Part shown: positions 17,926-26,757 of the stretch, piece by piece
How positions within the stretch are numbered: the stretch's first letter is position 1
How the letters are laid out: the number at the start of each line of letters is the position of its first letter
NCBI RefSeq assembly: GCF_009183415.1
Contig: NZ_WEHU01000020.1
Span: 21,344 to 85,343 of the forward strand
Direction of reading: 5' to 3'
Length of the DNA: 64,000 bases
DNA from: Bacillus sp. B1-b2
Lineage (GTDB): Bacteria > Bacillota > Bacilli > Bacillales > Cytobacillaceae
Made by a program: the position numbers and the translations under genes
Notes under the pieces: generated by a model
The model's input: only the letters and a program-made list of their open reading frames with translations
Database searches by the model: none
Told to the model about the DNA's origin: nothing

Positions 17926-18693
17926 ATGAACGCATTATTTGAGCTTACCGGTAAAACTGCCATTATTACTGGAGGAAGTCGAGGATTAGGAGAACAAATG
18001 GCAACTACCTTAGCAGAAGCCGGTGCAAATATTGTAATTTGTTCAAGAAAGTTAGAGCAGTGTTTAAAAACAGAAGAAAAGTTAAAAGAAAAGGGAATAA
18101 AAACGCTTGCCATGGCATGTGATGTGTCCAATAAAGAAGATATTTCTGCTGTCATTTCAAAAACCATTGAAACATTTGGAACAATTGATATTTTAATCAA
18201 TAATAGTGGAACATCTTGGATGGCACCATTCCAAGATTACCCAGAGGACAAATGGGAAAAAGTAATGAACGTGAATGTAAAAGGTTCTTTTCTTTTCTCG
18301 CAAGCAGTTTCTCAAAAAATGATGGAGCAAAAAAGCGGTAAAATTATCAATATTTCCTCTGTTACTGGCTTACAAGGAACTCACCCTATGGTTTTAGATG
18401 CCATTGCCTATTCAACTAGCAAAGGAGCAATCATTCACTTCACCAAAGATTTAGCTGTTAAGCTAGCTCCATACAATATCCAAGTTAATGCTATCGCTCC
18501 GGGATTCTTCCCTACCAAAATAACATCCGCTCTTGAAAAACATAAGCTTCCATTATTAGCAAAAATCCCAGCACAGCGTTTAGGTAAATTAGAAGATTTA
18601 AACGGAATTATCTTATTTTTAGCAGGAGATGCCTCCAATTATGTGAACGGCCAGACCATTGCTATTGATGGTGGACTTTCTTCTATGCTTTAA
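17926..18693 (+). CDS. Short-chain dehydrogenase heading the PHA operon
   Basis: A 255-residue classical SDR: TGGSRGLGEQ (cofactor loop), NNSG (NNAG-type), SSVTG serine, YSTSK catalytic Tyr/Lys, and a C-terminal NGQTIAIDGG. It sits where phaB, the acetoacetyl-CoA reductase, would be expected, directly upstream of phaR-phaC. The sequence looks closer to the gluconate 5-dehydrogenase-like SDR branch than to megaterium-type PhaB. It may supply (R)-3-hydroxyacyl-CoA or another hydroxyacyl precursor, but the substrate is not determined. ATG has AGAGGAAGGGGAAAG upstream. Confidence 0.85.
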   Translation: MNALFELTGKTAIITGGSRGLGEQMATTLAEAGANIVICSRKLEQCLKTEEKLKEKGIKTLAMACDVSNKEDISAVISKTIETFGTIDILINNSGTSWMAPFQDYPEDKWEKVMNVNVKGSFLFSQAVSQKMMEQKSGKIINISSVTGLQGTHPMVLDAIAYSTSKGAIIHFTKDLAVKLAPYNIQVNAIAPGFFPTKITSALEKHKLPLLAKIPAQRLGKLEDLNGIILFLAGDASNYVNGQTIAIDGGLSSML

Positions 18694-18696
18694 ACA

Positions 18697-18715
18697 GGAG
18701 GTAAGTCCCTCCTTT
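18697..18715 (+). promoter_or_regulatory. Short hairpin between SDR and phaR
   Basis: AGGAGG-TAAGTC-CCTCCT lies four bases after the SDR stop and 60 bases before phaR. It could be a weak attenuator or RNA processing site; it has no proper T run. Confidence 0.35.
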
Positions 18716-18774
18716 ATGGTTGATACGCCAATTGATTTAAAAAATAATTAATTAAAGAAAGAAGGTAATGAAGC

Positions 18775-19269
18775 ATGGCTCAGGTTACAATTGATTTTTA
18801 TGAGTTATTAAAAAAAGGAGGAAACTTACTACAGTATCGTATTAATGATAGCATTAAAAAAAATTTAAATCAGATTCCGTTAGTTGATTTTGCAAAATCT
18901 AAAACTGGTCTTCTTACTAAAAGAATGGATCAAATCCAACAATATACAGAACAAGCGACTAATTATATGAATCTCCCTACTAAAACAGATATCGCTAATA
19001 CGACTCAGCTAATTTTACAATCAGAAGAAAAAATAGATCAACTTGATAATCAATTATACAGCATAACTTCTATGCTAACAGAAATGAAAGAAATGATGGG
19101 TTCCTTCCACCAACAGCCTTCTATGTCATTCGAACTGAATGCCAAGATTACAGAACAAGAAGAGCTCATCGTTTCTCTTCAAAGAGAATTAGTCCAAGCG
19201 AAAGAATTATTACAAACACAAATGGAATTAGTAACTGTATCTAATCCTACTTCCTACCAGGCGATGTAA
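18775..19269 (+). CDS. phaR: Class IV poly(hydroxyalkanoate) synthase subunit PhaR
   Basis: 164 residues, largely helical and coiled-coil. It starts QVTIDFYELLKKGGNLLQ and has heptad-like stretches at about 70-105 and 118-152. PhaR is the small essential partner of PhaC in the two-subunit class IV synthase of Bacillus; it has no known catalytic residues and promotes the active complex on granules. It lies one base before phaC (TAA-A-ATG), which fits equimolar coupled translation. Confidence 0.9.
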   Translation: MAQVTIDFYELLKKGGNLLQYRINDSIKKNLNQIPLVDFAKSKTGLLTKRMDQIQQYTEQATNYMNLPTKTDIANTTQLILQSEEKIDQLDNQLYSITSMLTEMKEMMGSFHQQPSMSFELNAKITEQEELIVSLQRELVQAKELLQTQMELVTVSNPTSYQAM

Positions 19270-19270
19270 A

Positions 19271-20284
19271 ATGACAAATAATCGAATAACATCCTTTATT
19301 CAAGCATTAACGGTAGACCCAGTAGTTGGAACGTCGGAGAGATATGCTATTTGGAAGAAAAATAAAGCAACCCTTTGGTATTATCCTACTAAAGAAAAGA
19401 AATATAAAGAACCTATCTATTTAGTTTATTCCATTGTAAATAAGCCTTATATATTAGATTTAGGCCCCTCTATGAGTTTAATTGAAGCATTCAATAAAGC
19501 TGGATATGATACCTATTTAATTGACTTTGGTATCCCTGGCTATGAAGATCGTTTTATGACAATGGATGATTACATTGTTAAATATATCCATGAAGGTTTT
19601 AAACGAGCCATTCGACATGCTGGAGAAGATTTATTCACAGTAATTGGCTTCTGTTTAGGGGGAACACTGGCTACTATTTTTGCAGCTCTTGATAATAGAT
19701 ATATTAAAAATCTAATCTTAGCTGTTTCACCTATTGATTTTTCTGCATTTCCAGATTACGACAAATGGTTAACTGCTCTTCAAAATCAAGAAATACAGTT
19801 GGATGAAATGATTGATAAAATGGGTGTAATACCTCCAGAATCCATTAAATATGGAACTAGGTTAATAGTTGCTCCCGTTTCATTTAGTCACTATCTTGCC
19901 CTATTAAATCGAGCTAACAATGAACAGTATATTGATAAATGGACGAGAATGAATAAATGGACACTCGATCATATTCCAGTTGCAGGTGCAGCATTAAAAC
20001 AAATTATGAATGATTTGATTCGAGATAATAAAATAGTAGAGGGTGGGCTAACTGTTTATGACAAGCCAATTGATTTTAAAGATATAAAATCAAATCTTCT
20101 TGTCTTTTCAACCATGTATGATCCTCTTGTTCCTAGTGCTCTATGTGAACCTATTATGGATTTAGTCTCAAGTGAAGATAAACTATTTGTACTGTTTGAA
20201 GGTGGACATGCGGCGCTTGTTGCTAAAGAGCATATGCCAGAGCCTATGGAGAAATGGCTTTTAGAACATACTACACCTTTATAA
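19271..20284 (+). CDS. phaC: Class IV poly(hydroxyalkanoate) synthase catalytic subunit PhaC
   Basis: An alpha/beta-hydrolase-fold synthase of 337 residues that polymerises (R)-3-hydroxyacyl-CoA into PHA. The lipase-like box is GFCLGG, with catalytic Cys128. The Asp is in TMYDPLVP and the His in EGGHAAL. It is about 25 residues shorter than the B. megaterium or B. cereus enzyme, mostly at the ends. It is the last gene of the SDR-phaR-phaC operon, followed by a bidirectional terminator. phaP, phaQ and a typical phaB are not beside it. Confidence 0.93.
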   Translation: MTNNRITSFIQALTVDPVVGTSERYAIWKKNKATLWYYPTKEKKYKEPIYLVYSIVNKPYILDLGPSMSLIEAFNKAGYDTYLIDFGIPGYEDRFMTMDDYIVKYIHEGFKRAIRHAGEDLFTVIGFCLGGTLATIFAALDNRYIKNLILAVSPIDFSAFPDYDKWLTALQNQEIQLDEMIDKMGVIPPESIKYGTRLIVAPVSFSHYLALLNRANNEQYIDKWTRMNKWTLDHIPVAGAALKQIMNDLIRDNKIVEGGLTVYDKPIDFKDIKSNLLVFSTMYDPLVPSALCEPIMDLVSSEDKLFVLFEGGHAALVAKEHMPEPMEKWLLEHTTPL

Positions 20285-20286
20285 TG

Positions 20287-20319
20287 AAAAAACTGCATTT
20301 CCAATGAAATGCAGTTTTT
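20287..20319. terminator. Bidirectional terminator between phaC and pepA
   Basis: AAAAACTGCATTTC / GAAATGCAGTTTTT, 14 bp with a 4-base loop and A/T runs on both sides. Confidence 0.85.
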
Positions 20320-20330
20320 CCTGTTTTGCT

Positions 20331-21836
20331 TTATTGCTTATCAGCTTCAAATCTCTCCACAAATAACGCTAATGTTCTAGTCATTACTCCAGTGGCCCCT
20401 GATTGCCCTAAGCTACTAGCTTTATTAGTTGTAGATGTTCCAGCGATATCTAAATGAACCCAAGGTGTTCCCTCAGCAAACTCTCCAATAAAAGCACCAC
20501 CCATAATCGCATGACCAGCAGTTCCAGGAGAATTATTTAAATCAGCAACGGGACTATTTCTAACTAACTTCTTATGACTTTCGAAAATTGGTAATCTCCA
20601 CATTTGCTCTCCTGCTTCATAAGAAGCTTCTAAAACCTGTTCAAAAAGTGCTTCATCATTTGCCATAGCACCTGTTGTTTCCATCCCTAAGGCAGTAATG
20701 ACTCCACCTGTTAATGTAGCAATATCTACTAAATAATTTGCTCCATGGTGTTTCGCATATGTTAATGCATCTGCTAATACTAGTCGACCTTCTGCATCTG
20801 TATTTAATACTTCAATCGTTTTACCGCTCATAGAAGTAATAACATCATCCGGTTTAAAGGCATTGCCGTTTACCATATTATCTGTAGAAGGAATAACAGC
20901 AACTACATTTTGCTCTGGTCTCAGTTCTCCAATGATCTCCATTGCTCCAAGGACCGCAGCAGCACCGCCCATATCTGTTTTCATCCCGACTATTCCAGTT
21001 TTTGGTTTAAGCGAATACCCACCTGTATCAAAAGTAATCCCCTTACCAACAAGGCCAATTACATCTTCCCAGTTTTCTTTTCCCTGGTATTTCAATACAA
21101 TCATTTTAGGAGGCTCTGTTGATCCTTGATTAACTGCAAGCATTGCTCCCATGCCAAGTTTTAGCATATCTTCTTTTTCTAAAATTTCTGTTTCAAAGTT
21201 ATATTTATTAGCAAGTTCTAAAGCATAGCTAGCAAGATCTGTGGCCGTTAACATATTACCTGGAAGATTTACTAATGTACGTGCAGAGTTGGTTGCTTTG
21301 CCATAAATATGACCTACTTGTAGAGCAGAAAGGACTATTTCTTCCTCCACATTACTAAAAACAGTTAACTCCGTGATTTTCTTTTCAGGCACATTCGATT
21401 TTTGCTTGTATCCAGTAAATTCATAAGTAGCTAGTGCAAATGCCTCTCCAAATGCATGAGCTACATCTTGCACTTCTACTTCTTCTGTAACAAAAGAATC
21501 TACAAACAAGGATGTTTCTGTCCATCTTTCTTGAGCAATTTGTTTAAAGGTTGCTCCAAAAGCTTCTCTTATATCATCAAATGTTAAATCCTTCTCTTTT
21601 CCTAAACCTACAAATACTAGGCGTTTTGCTGCTATCCTTCCAAACGTATGAATAATTCTTACCTTATTCTTTTTTGCAGATAAATCACCAGATTTAATCA
21701 GATTAGTTAATTCACCTTGAAATACATCATCTAACTCCGCTAGCTTGCCTTCAAATTTAATAGACTTATCAAACAAACCAACGATAATACTTTCAGGACT
21801 TTCAGAGAAATTCCATTCAGATTGATATGTAAACAT
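20331..21836 (-). CDS. pepA: Leucyl aminopeptidase, M17 family
   Basis: 501 residues, the usual M17 length; equivalent to B. subtilis YuiE. The C-terminal catalytic domain has [15 protein letters not shown] (metal-binding Lys and Asp) and the signature NTDAEGRL, and the N-terminal macro-like domain is present. It removes N-terminal residues from peptides with two bound metal ions, in a hexameric cytosolic enzyme. It lies divergent from yuiD as in B. subtilis. ATG with GGAGGTAAT upstream. Confidence 0.94.
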   Translation of the reverse strand: MFTYQSEWNFSESPESIIVGLFDKSIKFEGKLAELDDVFQGELTNLIKSGDLSAKKNKVRIIHTFGRIAAKRLVFVGLGKEKDLTFDDIREAFGATFKQIAQERWTETSLFVDSFVTEEVEVQDVAHAFGEAFALATYEFTGYKQKSNVPEKKITELTVFSNVEEEIVLSALQVGHIYGKATNSARTLVNLPGNMLTATDLASYALELANKYNFETEILEKEDMLKLGMGAMLAVNQGSTEPPKMIVLKYQGKENWEDVIGLVGKGITFDTGGYSLKPKTGIVGMKTDMGGAAAVLGAMEIIGELRPEQNVVAVIPSTDNMVNGNAFKPDDVITSMSGKTIEVLNTDAEGRLVLADALTYAKHHGANYLVDIATLTGGVITALGMETTGAMANDEALFEQVLEASYEAGEQMWRLPIFESHKKLVRNSPVADLNNSPGTAGHAIMGGAFIGEFAEGTPWVHLDIAGTSTTNKASSLGQSGATGVMTRTLALFVERFEADKQ

Positions 21837-22136
21837 ACTATTACCTCCATTCTATTCTCTTCTATTATACCGAATTTAATCACTATTTCGTATAGCTAAT
21901 TATTTTCAATACTATCTTTACAAAATATTAAAATCAATTTTTTATATTTTTAAATAAGGAAACATACGCATATGATATAATAAACAAAACTAAATGCAAG
22001 ATGGTGATGAGTTATTCCATTAAAAATGAACTTATTGTAAAAGCTGAATACTTTATTTAATCCATTTTGATTAATAATACGATTTAAATGGTAAACAATA
22101 CATATCATATCTTCTAGAAACCACGAGGTGATTTTA

Positions 22137-22610
22137 TTGGAATTACTACATAACTTTCCGTTACTTGCTAGTTTAGCAGCAATACTATTTGCACAATTTG
22201 TAAAAGTCCCAATTACATTCTTTGTTACAAAAAAAATCGACTGGTCTCTTCTAACTAGTAATGGTGGTATGCCAAGTTCTCATTCCGCTGCAGTAACTGC
22301 TCTTTCCACAGGAGTTGCTCTAGAAACTGGTTTTGATTCTCCTATCTTTGCAGTAGCTGCAATATTCGCCATTATTACCATGTTTGATGCAGCAGGAGTA
22401 AGATGGCAAGCAGGGGAACAAGCCGTTGTTCTAAATAGACTTGTAGAAGATTTTAATAAGTTTATTACAGAAGCAAAAGGATGGCAAAACAAACCGGAAA
22501 AGGAAAAAAGAAAAGAATTAAAAGAATTACTAGGGCATAAACCTATTGAAGTTTTTTTTGGAGGTCTAACAGGAATCTTACTTACTTTAGTTTTAGGTTT
22601 ATTTTTATAA
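22137..22610 (+). CDS. yuiD: YuiD, DUF212 membrane protein related to acid phosphatase/VanZ-like families
   Basis: 157 residues with four or five membrane helices. NGGMPSSHSAAVTALSTG resembles the PAP2-like SGH motif, followed by ITMFDAAGVRWQAGEQA. This is the DUF212/YuiD pattern. Function is unknown, though a lipid phosphate substrate has been suggested for the fold. GTG 22128 overlaps the ribosome site; TTG at 22137 follows GAGGTG and gives the family N-terminus MELLHNFPLL. Confidence 0.88.
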   Translation: MELLHNFPLLASLAAILFAQFVKVPITFFVTKKIDWSLLTSNGGMPSSHSAAVTALSTGVALETGFDSPIFAVAAIFAIITMFDAAGVRWQAGEQAVVLNRLVEDFNKFITEAKGWQNKPEKEKRKELKELLGHKPIEVFFGGLTGILLTLVLGLFL

Positions 22611-22623
22611 TACAAAACATAGC

Positions 22624-22663
22624 AAAAAGCAACAGGCTACAATTAGTACCCTGTTGCTTTTTT
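22624..22663. terminator. Bidirectional terminator between yuiD and yuiC
   Basis: AAAGCAACAGG / CCTGTTGCTTT with a 13-base loop, and T runs on both strands. Confidence 0.8.
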
Positions 22664-22671
22664 CATTATTC

Positions 22672-23376
22672 TTATCTATTTTCTGCTTTTGTATATTGCT
22701 GACGAAAGACTTGCATAGATTCATCCTCATTTAAACTACTTAGTGTTTCTTCTGTAAGCTTGCCTTCACCCATTTTTATTATGTATACGTCTACTGTCTT
22801 TTTACCCCATTGACTATAAACATCATCCACTGTTTCATAATATAAATCTACCTTATTTCCATTAATTGCTGATCCTGTATCTGCTACTACACCGAATCCA
22901 TAGTTAGGGATAAACAGTACTGTTCCAATAGGAAAAACACTAGTATCTGCCGCAATAGTACTATATAAATCTCTTTTCACCTTAACTCCTGAATAGGTTA
23001 TCCCATACTGTGGGTGACTAGGATTTTTGCCTGTTGATTCGACACCTGCAGTATAACCAGTTGCAACTACCCTTTTTGTCGGATACTGCGACCAATTTCT
23101 CACTTCCTCCAGTAATGGCGGTTGTCCTGCTACTTCTTCACTAGACGATATTTGCGTTGTTTCTACTAAAGCTGACTTGAAATTTTTTAAAGCCACACCA
23201 ATTTGTTTAATCGTATGTTTGAATTGGTTATCCTCATCTGTTGTGATACTTTCATTTTTTGCAAAATCTATAGAACTGGCTTCTACTCCTGAAATTGACT
23301 GAAACGTTGTTAATAGAGCTACAATGAAAAGAAAAGTCATTGCTACTCTTCTAAAAAACTTTTTACTATTAATCAT
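22672..23376 (-). CDS. yuiC: YuiC-like 3D-domain (MltA-type) secreted protein
   Basis: 234 residues with a signal peptide (RR then [11 protein letters not shown], cleavage near VEAS). A variable region follows, then a C-terminal 3D domain with [13 protein letters not shown], the acidic [17 protein letters not shown] and KTVDVYII. The three conserved Asp residues of this double-psi barrel are the catalytic or metal-binding set in MltA/YuiC, a lytic transglycosylase-like enzyme of the stationary-phase wall. TTG at 23394 lies within the ribosome site; ATG at 23376 after GGGAGGAG is preferred. Confidence 0.88.
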   Translation of the reverse strand: MINSKKFFRRVAMTFLFIVALLTTFQSISGVEASSIDFAKNESITTDEDNQFKHTIKQIGVALKNFKSALVETTQISSSEEVAGQPPLLEEVRNWSQYPTKRVVATGYTAGVESTGKNPSHPQYGITYSGVKVKRDLYSTIAADTSVFPIGTVLFIPNYGFGVVADTGSAINGNKVDLYYETVDDVYSQWGKKTVDVYIIKMGEGKLTEETLSSLNEDESMQVFRQQYTKAENR

Positions 23377-23544
23377 ATTTTTCACTCCTCCCAAAACTAT
23401 TCATTTCCCATATTCAAAGAAAATATTCATAAATAGTTAAAAAGAAGGAGTTTTTGCCTATTAAAATTCTACTTAGTGGTTAATTCTGCTTCCCAACTGC
23501 ATAGTTTCTTCTAAAGCACGTCAAAATTTGATAACAAAAAAAAC

Positions 23545-23571
23545 GTAAAGAAAGCACTCTGCTTCCTTTAC
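23545..23571 (-). terminator. Terminator of yutM
   Basis: GTAAAG-GAAGCA / TGCTTT-CTTTAC stem, followed on the minus strand by eight T. Confidence 0.75.
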
Positions 23572-23589
23572 ATTTTTAATTACTTTCTC

Positions 23590-23955
23590 TTAGCATTCTT
23601 CAGGCGAACCAGCATTAACAGCTGTTCTAAAAGAAGACCCACATCCACACGATGCAATAGCATTCGGATTGTCGATGGTAAATCCTCCGCCCATTAGAGA
23701 TTGTTTATAATCAATTTTTGTTCCTTTCAAGATAAGACCATCATTTTTATCCACTAATACTTGGATTCCAAAATGCTCAAAAACAAGATCACTTTCTTCC
23801 TTTTCGTGTGCAAATCCCATTCCATAAGAAAGGCCACTACAACCTCCGCCTCTTACAGCTACTCTTAAAAAAGAACCCTCTTCTTCATTTTCCTTCATCA
23901 TTTCTTTCACTTGAAGTGCTGCAGCTTCTGTTATATTTAAAATTTCTTCCGTCAT
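23590..23955 (-). CDS. yutM: A-type iron-sulfur cluster carrier, HesB/IscA family
   Basis: 121 residues with the three cysteines of A-type carriers: GGGCSGLSYGM and the C-terminal CGCGSSF. It matches YutM of B. subtilis in length. The role is to hold or transfer [4Fe-4S] clusters to client enzymes, working downstream of the SUF scaffold, whose operon is also in this window. GTG 23958 and ATG 23955 are both possible; the ATG has GGAG eight bases upstream. Confidence 0.9.
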   Translation of the reverse strand: MTEEILNITEAAALQVKEMMKENEEEGSFLRVAVRGGGCSGLSYGMGFAHEKEESDLVFEHFGIQVLVDKNDGLILKGTKIDYKQSLMGGGFTIDNPNAIASCGCGSSFRTAVNAGSPEEC

Positions 23956-24175
23956 CACTCATTCTCCTTTCTTTCCCTATACTAATTTATATTATATACC
24001 TCCCTCCATTGCGACTCAACTCAGCGGTTTGATTAAAAAATGGAAATATTATCAACACTTTAACTTATAGGTATTAATACCTATTTAGATAATAACAATA
24101 GGAAATTTTACTTAATGAGTAGTATAATAAAACTATAAATTAAAACTTTTTACCTATGCAATAAGGAGTGAGAAT

Positions 24176-24868
24176 ATGACTAGTATAGAACCATTATATG
24201 ATAAGCAATGTACTTGTTTACTTTGCCAAACTCCTTTTACCACCAAGAAAGTACGTTCTAGATTTGTAAAGGTAACGAGTTATGACACTGATTTTTTACC
24301 TTATTACTCAGAGCATAACCCTTTGCTTTATTACATTAATGTATGTCCATCTTGTGGCTTTTCTTTTCACAATGATACAGTTCCCTATTTTTCTCAAGAA
24401 GGAAAAATGCTATTAATAGAAAAGGTCTGTTCTCAATGGGTACCACAATCTTATAGTGGTGAACGGAGTATAGAAGATAGCATAAAAACCCATAAGCTTG
24501 CTTCCTACTGTGCAATTTTACGGAAAGAAAAGCATGTAATGATAGCTGGCTTATATCTAAGACTCGCTTGGCATTATCGTATGCTACATAACGATATACA
24601 AGAGATGCGTTTTTTAAATCTTGCTCTTTATGAATATGAATTATCTTATTCTACAGGAGATTATAGTGGAACTACAGTATCTGAATTAAGAACCATCTAC
24701 TTAATTGCTGACTTATCCAGACGTACCAATAAATTAGAAGAAGCAACAAGGTATTATTCTAAAGTCATTGAGCAGCAAAGCAGAACGACGGAGCCACAAA
24801 TAATTAAATTGGCAAAAGAAAGCTGGCAAGAAATGAGAGAAAAGCAACAAACCTTACTTGCAGAATAG
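24176..24868 (+). CDS. DUF2225 zinc-finger/helical-repeat protein
   Basis: 230 residues. The N-terminus has two CxxC pairs (CTCLLCQTPF and VCPSCGFSFHND) forming a likely zinc ribbon. The rest is helical, with TPR-like segments around LNLALYEYELSY and LEEATRYYSKVIEQ. DUF2225 proteins are common in bacilli and clostridia; function is unknown. ATG follows ATAAGGAGTGAGAAT. Single gene with a bidirectional terminator. Confidence 0.85.
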   Translation: MTSIEPLYDKQCTCLLCQTPFTTKKVRSRFVKVTSYDTDFLPYYSEHNPLLYYINVCPSCGFSFHNDTVPYFSQEGKMLLIEKVCSQWVPQSYSGERSIEDSIKTHKLASYCAILRKEKHVMIAGLYLRLAWHYRMLHNDIQEMRFLNLALYEYELSYSTGDYSGTTVSELRTIYLIADLSRRTNKLEEATRYYSKVIEQQSRTTEPQIIKLAKESWQEMREKQQTLLAE

Positions 24869-24871
24869 ATA

Positions 24872-24902
24872 AAAAGCAGATAGATCATTACTATCTGCTT
24901 TT
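24872..24902. terminator. Bidirectional terminator between the DUF2225 gene and yuzB
   Basis: AAAAGCAGATAG / CTATCTGCTTTT, 12 bp with a 7-base loop. Confidence 0.8.
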
Positions 24903-24917
24903 CTCTATTTTCTTTAT

Positions 24918-25157
24918 TTAAAACATTGGATTCTCTTCCAAATGTTTATACACATTCTGAACCAATTGATCTACTGTCTCTCCTTGAACCACTTCGCCAT
25001 TTACTAGAGCAAACATGGCTTCTCCACATTGACCACAGAATCCTAAACAGCCATAATCAATTACTTCTAACTCATCATCTTGCTCTAATCTTTCTTTTGC
25101 TTCATAAGAGCCTGAAGATAAGTTACTTAAACAAAATTCAATAAGTGGTTTAAACAA
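24918..25157 (-). CDS. yuzB: YuzB, DUF1450 small Cys protein
   Basis: 79 residues if started at TTG 25155-25157, which follows GAGGTG; a longer ORF from 25253 would add 32 residues without family support. Conserved features are [30 protein letters not shown] and the C-terminal [10 protein letters not shown], as in YuzB. The Cys cluster suggests metal or Fe-S binding, but this is not shown. In B. subtilis yuzB is next to yutJ; here comFB and a GNAT gene lie between. Confidence 0.88.
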   Translation of the reverse strand: MFKPLIEFCLSNLSSGSYEAKERLEQDDELEVIDYGCLGFCGQCGEAMFALVNGEVVQGETVDQLVQNVYKHLEENPMF

Positions 25158-25477
25158 TTTTTTCACCTCATTACTAATCCTATAGTAAGTTCTTTTACAG
25201 TAAGAATCAAGAATATAGCTTACCTTAGTTAGAATCTCCTCTATATCACTCATTTTAAATTCTATCCTAAATATGATTAGTCACTTTACTCAAAAAACGA
25301 AGCACTTTTCGCCAAGCTCGAATGCTGGTAGTAACCTTTATCAAACTTTTACATAATGCTTGATTAAGAAAAACATACTAACTAAATAAAAGTTAGACCC
25401 ACTATATTTTCTCCTATAAATACCATAAAAAATGCCGATATATTCTATACGGATAGAGAAAAGAAGGAGTCAAAAGG
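25158..25477. other. Intergenic region between yuzB and comFB
   Basis: About 320 bases between divergent genes. The first 100 bases are open in the yuzB frame but probably not translated. No hairpin, operator or further ORF was recognised. Confidence 0.5.
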
Positions 25478-25762
25478 ATGAATCGAAAATATATAAATGT
25501 CATGGAGGAAATTGTAGAATCACTTGTTATCATTCTTTTATTTAGTCCAGATTACCAAGTATTTTGTCATTGTGAAGAATGTAGAAATGACATAATTGCC
25601 TACAGTCTTAATAATCTTCCACACCATTACGTCACTTCTGAAAAAGGAAGAGCTGTAGTATTTGAACAATTAAACACAGAAGAAAATAGAAAATGGATTA
25701 ATAAACGAATTATTAGTGCTATACATTTGGTAGGTAACTATCCAAAACATTCTCCTATATAA
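25478..25762 (+). CDS. comFB: ComFB family protein
   Basis: 94 residues. NVMEEIVESLVIILLFSPDYQVFCHCEECRNDIIAYSLNNLPHHYV has the ComFB arrangement, with a Cys cluster (C-H-C-x2-C) likely to bind zinc and the LNxLPxHYV segment. In B. subtilis ComFB lies in the comF competence operon; here it is alone. Recent work on cyanobacterial ComFB homologues identified cyclic nucleotide binding, so a second-messenger receptor role is possible. ATG follows AGAAGGAGTCAAAAGG. Confidence 0.8.
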   Translation: MNRKYINVMEEIVESLVIILLFSPDYQVFCHCEECRNDIIAYSLNNLPHHYVTSEKGRAVVFEQLNTEENRKWINKRIISAIHLVGNYPKHSPI

Positions 25763-25881
25763 TGGCATGCTTCTCTAATCAGAGGCATTGCTATTATATA
25801 CAGCAAAGAAAATTTCTTCTATATATATCCTCGTTCTTCCTTTTCGTGTTACCATATTTATAAAAAAAGGAGAAATGAAGA

Positions 25882-26394
25882 ATGGAGTTACGAAAAGCGA
25901 CTATGCAAGACATTCCTGCAATTATGGAAATTATACGAGAAGCTCAAAGCTACTTCAAAGAAAACGAGATTAATCAATGGCAAAATAATTATCCTAATCA
26001 TTCAACGATTGAGAAAGACATCGAAAATGCTTATAGTTATGTTCTTGTGGATAATAATAACACTATTCTAGCAACAGTATCTATTTCTTTTGATAGTGAT
26101 ACAAACTATGAACAGATAATAAATGGTTCATGGCTCACTAATGAAGCATATGCCGTTATACATAGATTAGCAGTAAAAAATACGGTTAAAGGACAAGGCA
26201 TTTCATCAATTGTTTTAAGAGAAATCGAGAATATGTGTCACAAAAATAACATTCCGAGTATAAAGGTAGATACTCACGAACAAAATACCTCTATGCAAAA
26301 GCTACTCCAAAAGAATGATTTTCAATATTGTGGAATAATCTTTGTAGCTGATCAAAGTCCAAGGGTTGCGTTTGAAAAACTAATAAGTATTTAA
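25882..26394 (+). CDS. GNAT family N-acetyltransferase
   Basis: 170 residues with the GNAT fold: N-terminal ELRKATMQDIPAIMEII, beta strand 4 with AVIHRLAVKNTVKGQGISS (acetyl-CoA pyrophosphate loop Q/RxxGxG/A in the form VKGQGI), then KVDTHEQNTSMQKLLQKNDF. The substrate is not predictable. ATG lies nine bases after AAAGGAG. The gene is followed by a terminator. It and comFB interrupt the yuzB-yutJ pair of B. subtilis. Confidence 0.85.
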   Translation: MELRKATMQDIPAIMEIIREAQSYFKENEINQWQNNYPNHSTIEKDIENAYSYVLVDNNNTILATVSISFDSDTNYEQIINGSWLTNEAYAVIHRLAVKNTVKGQGISSIVLREIENMCHKNNIPSIKVDTHEQNTSMQKLLQKNDFQYCGIIFVADQSPRVAFEKLISI

Positions 26395-26435
26395 AATACC
26401 AGACTTACCTTTCTATTCAATAAGTACTGGTATTT
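26394..26435 (+). terminator. Terminator of the GNAT gene
   Basis: AAATACCAG-CTTA / TAAG-CTGGTATTT stem with bulges, overlapping the stop codon region and ending in TTTG. Confidence 0.6.
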
Positions 26436-26757
26436 GTTATAACAAAAAAATTTAGGAAAATGATAAAAAATATAAGCCATTCAACTAAGTTACAGAGAAG
26501 AGACTTTTGTAAAGTCAGTGAGTAAACTCGATGAAAAAGTACTATAAGTACAGTTGACATGCTACAAAAGCTGATATTCTAACTGTGATTAGTTTTGCAT
26601 CTTTATTTTTATACCTTATACACTTTTTTTATTTTTCCCATTCAATAAGAATATTCTTTCTCCTCCTTCTAATATACTTCTATAGATAAACAACTTTAAA
26701 AAGGTAGATTATTTTATTATTTACCTGAAGGATTTGCTATAGCATCGGAGGGAGTAA
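26436..26757. other. Intergenic region upstream of yutJ
   Basis: AT-rich spacer. A candidate promoter TTGACA (26554-26559), 17 bases, TTCTAA (26577-26582) points towards yutJ and would give a leader of about 170 bases. I saw no riboswitch or ORF in it. Confidence 0.4.
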
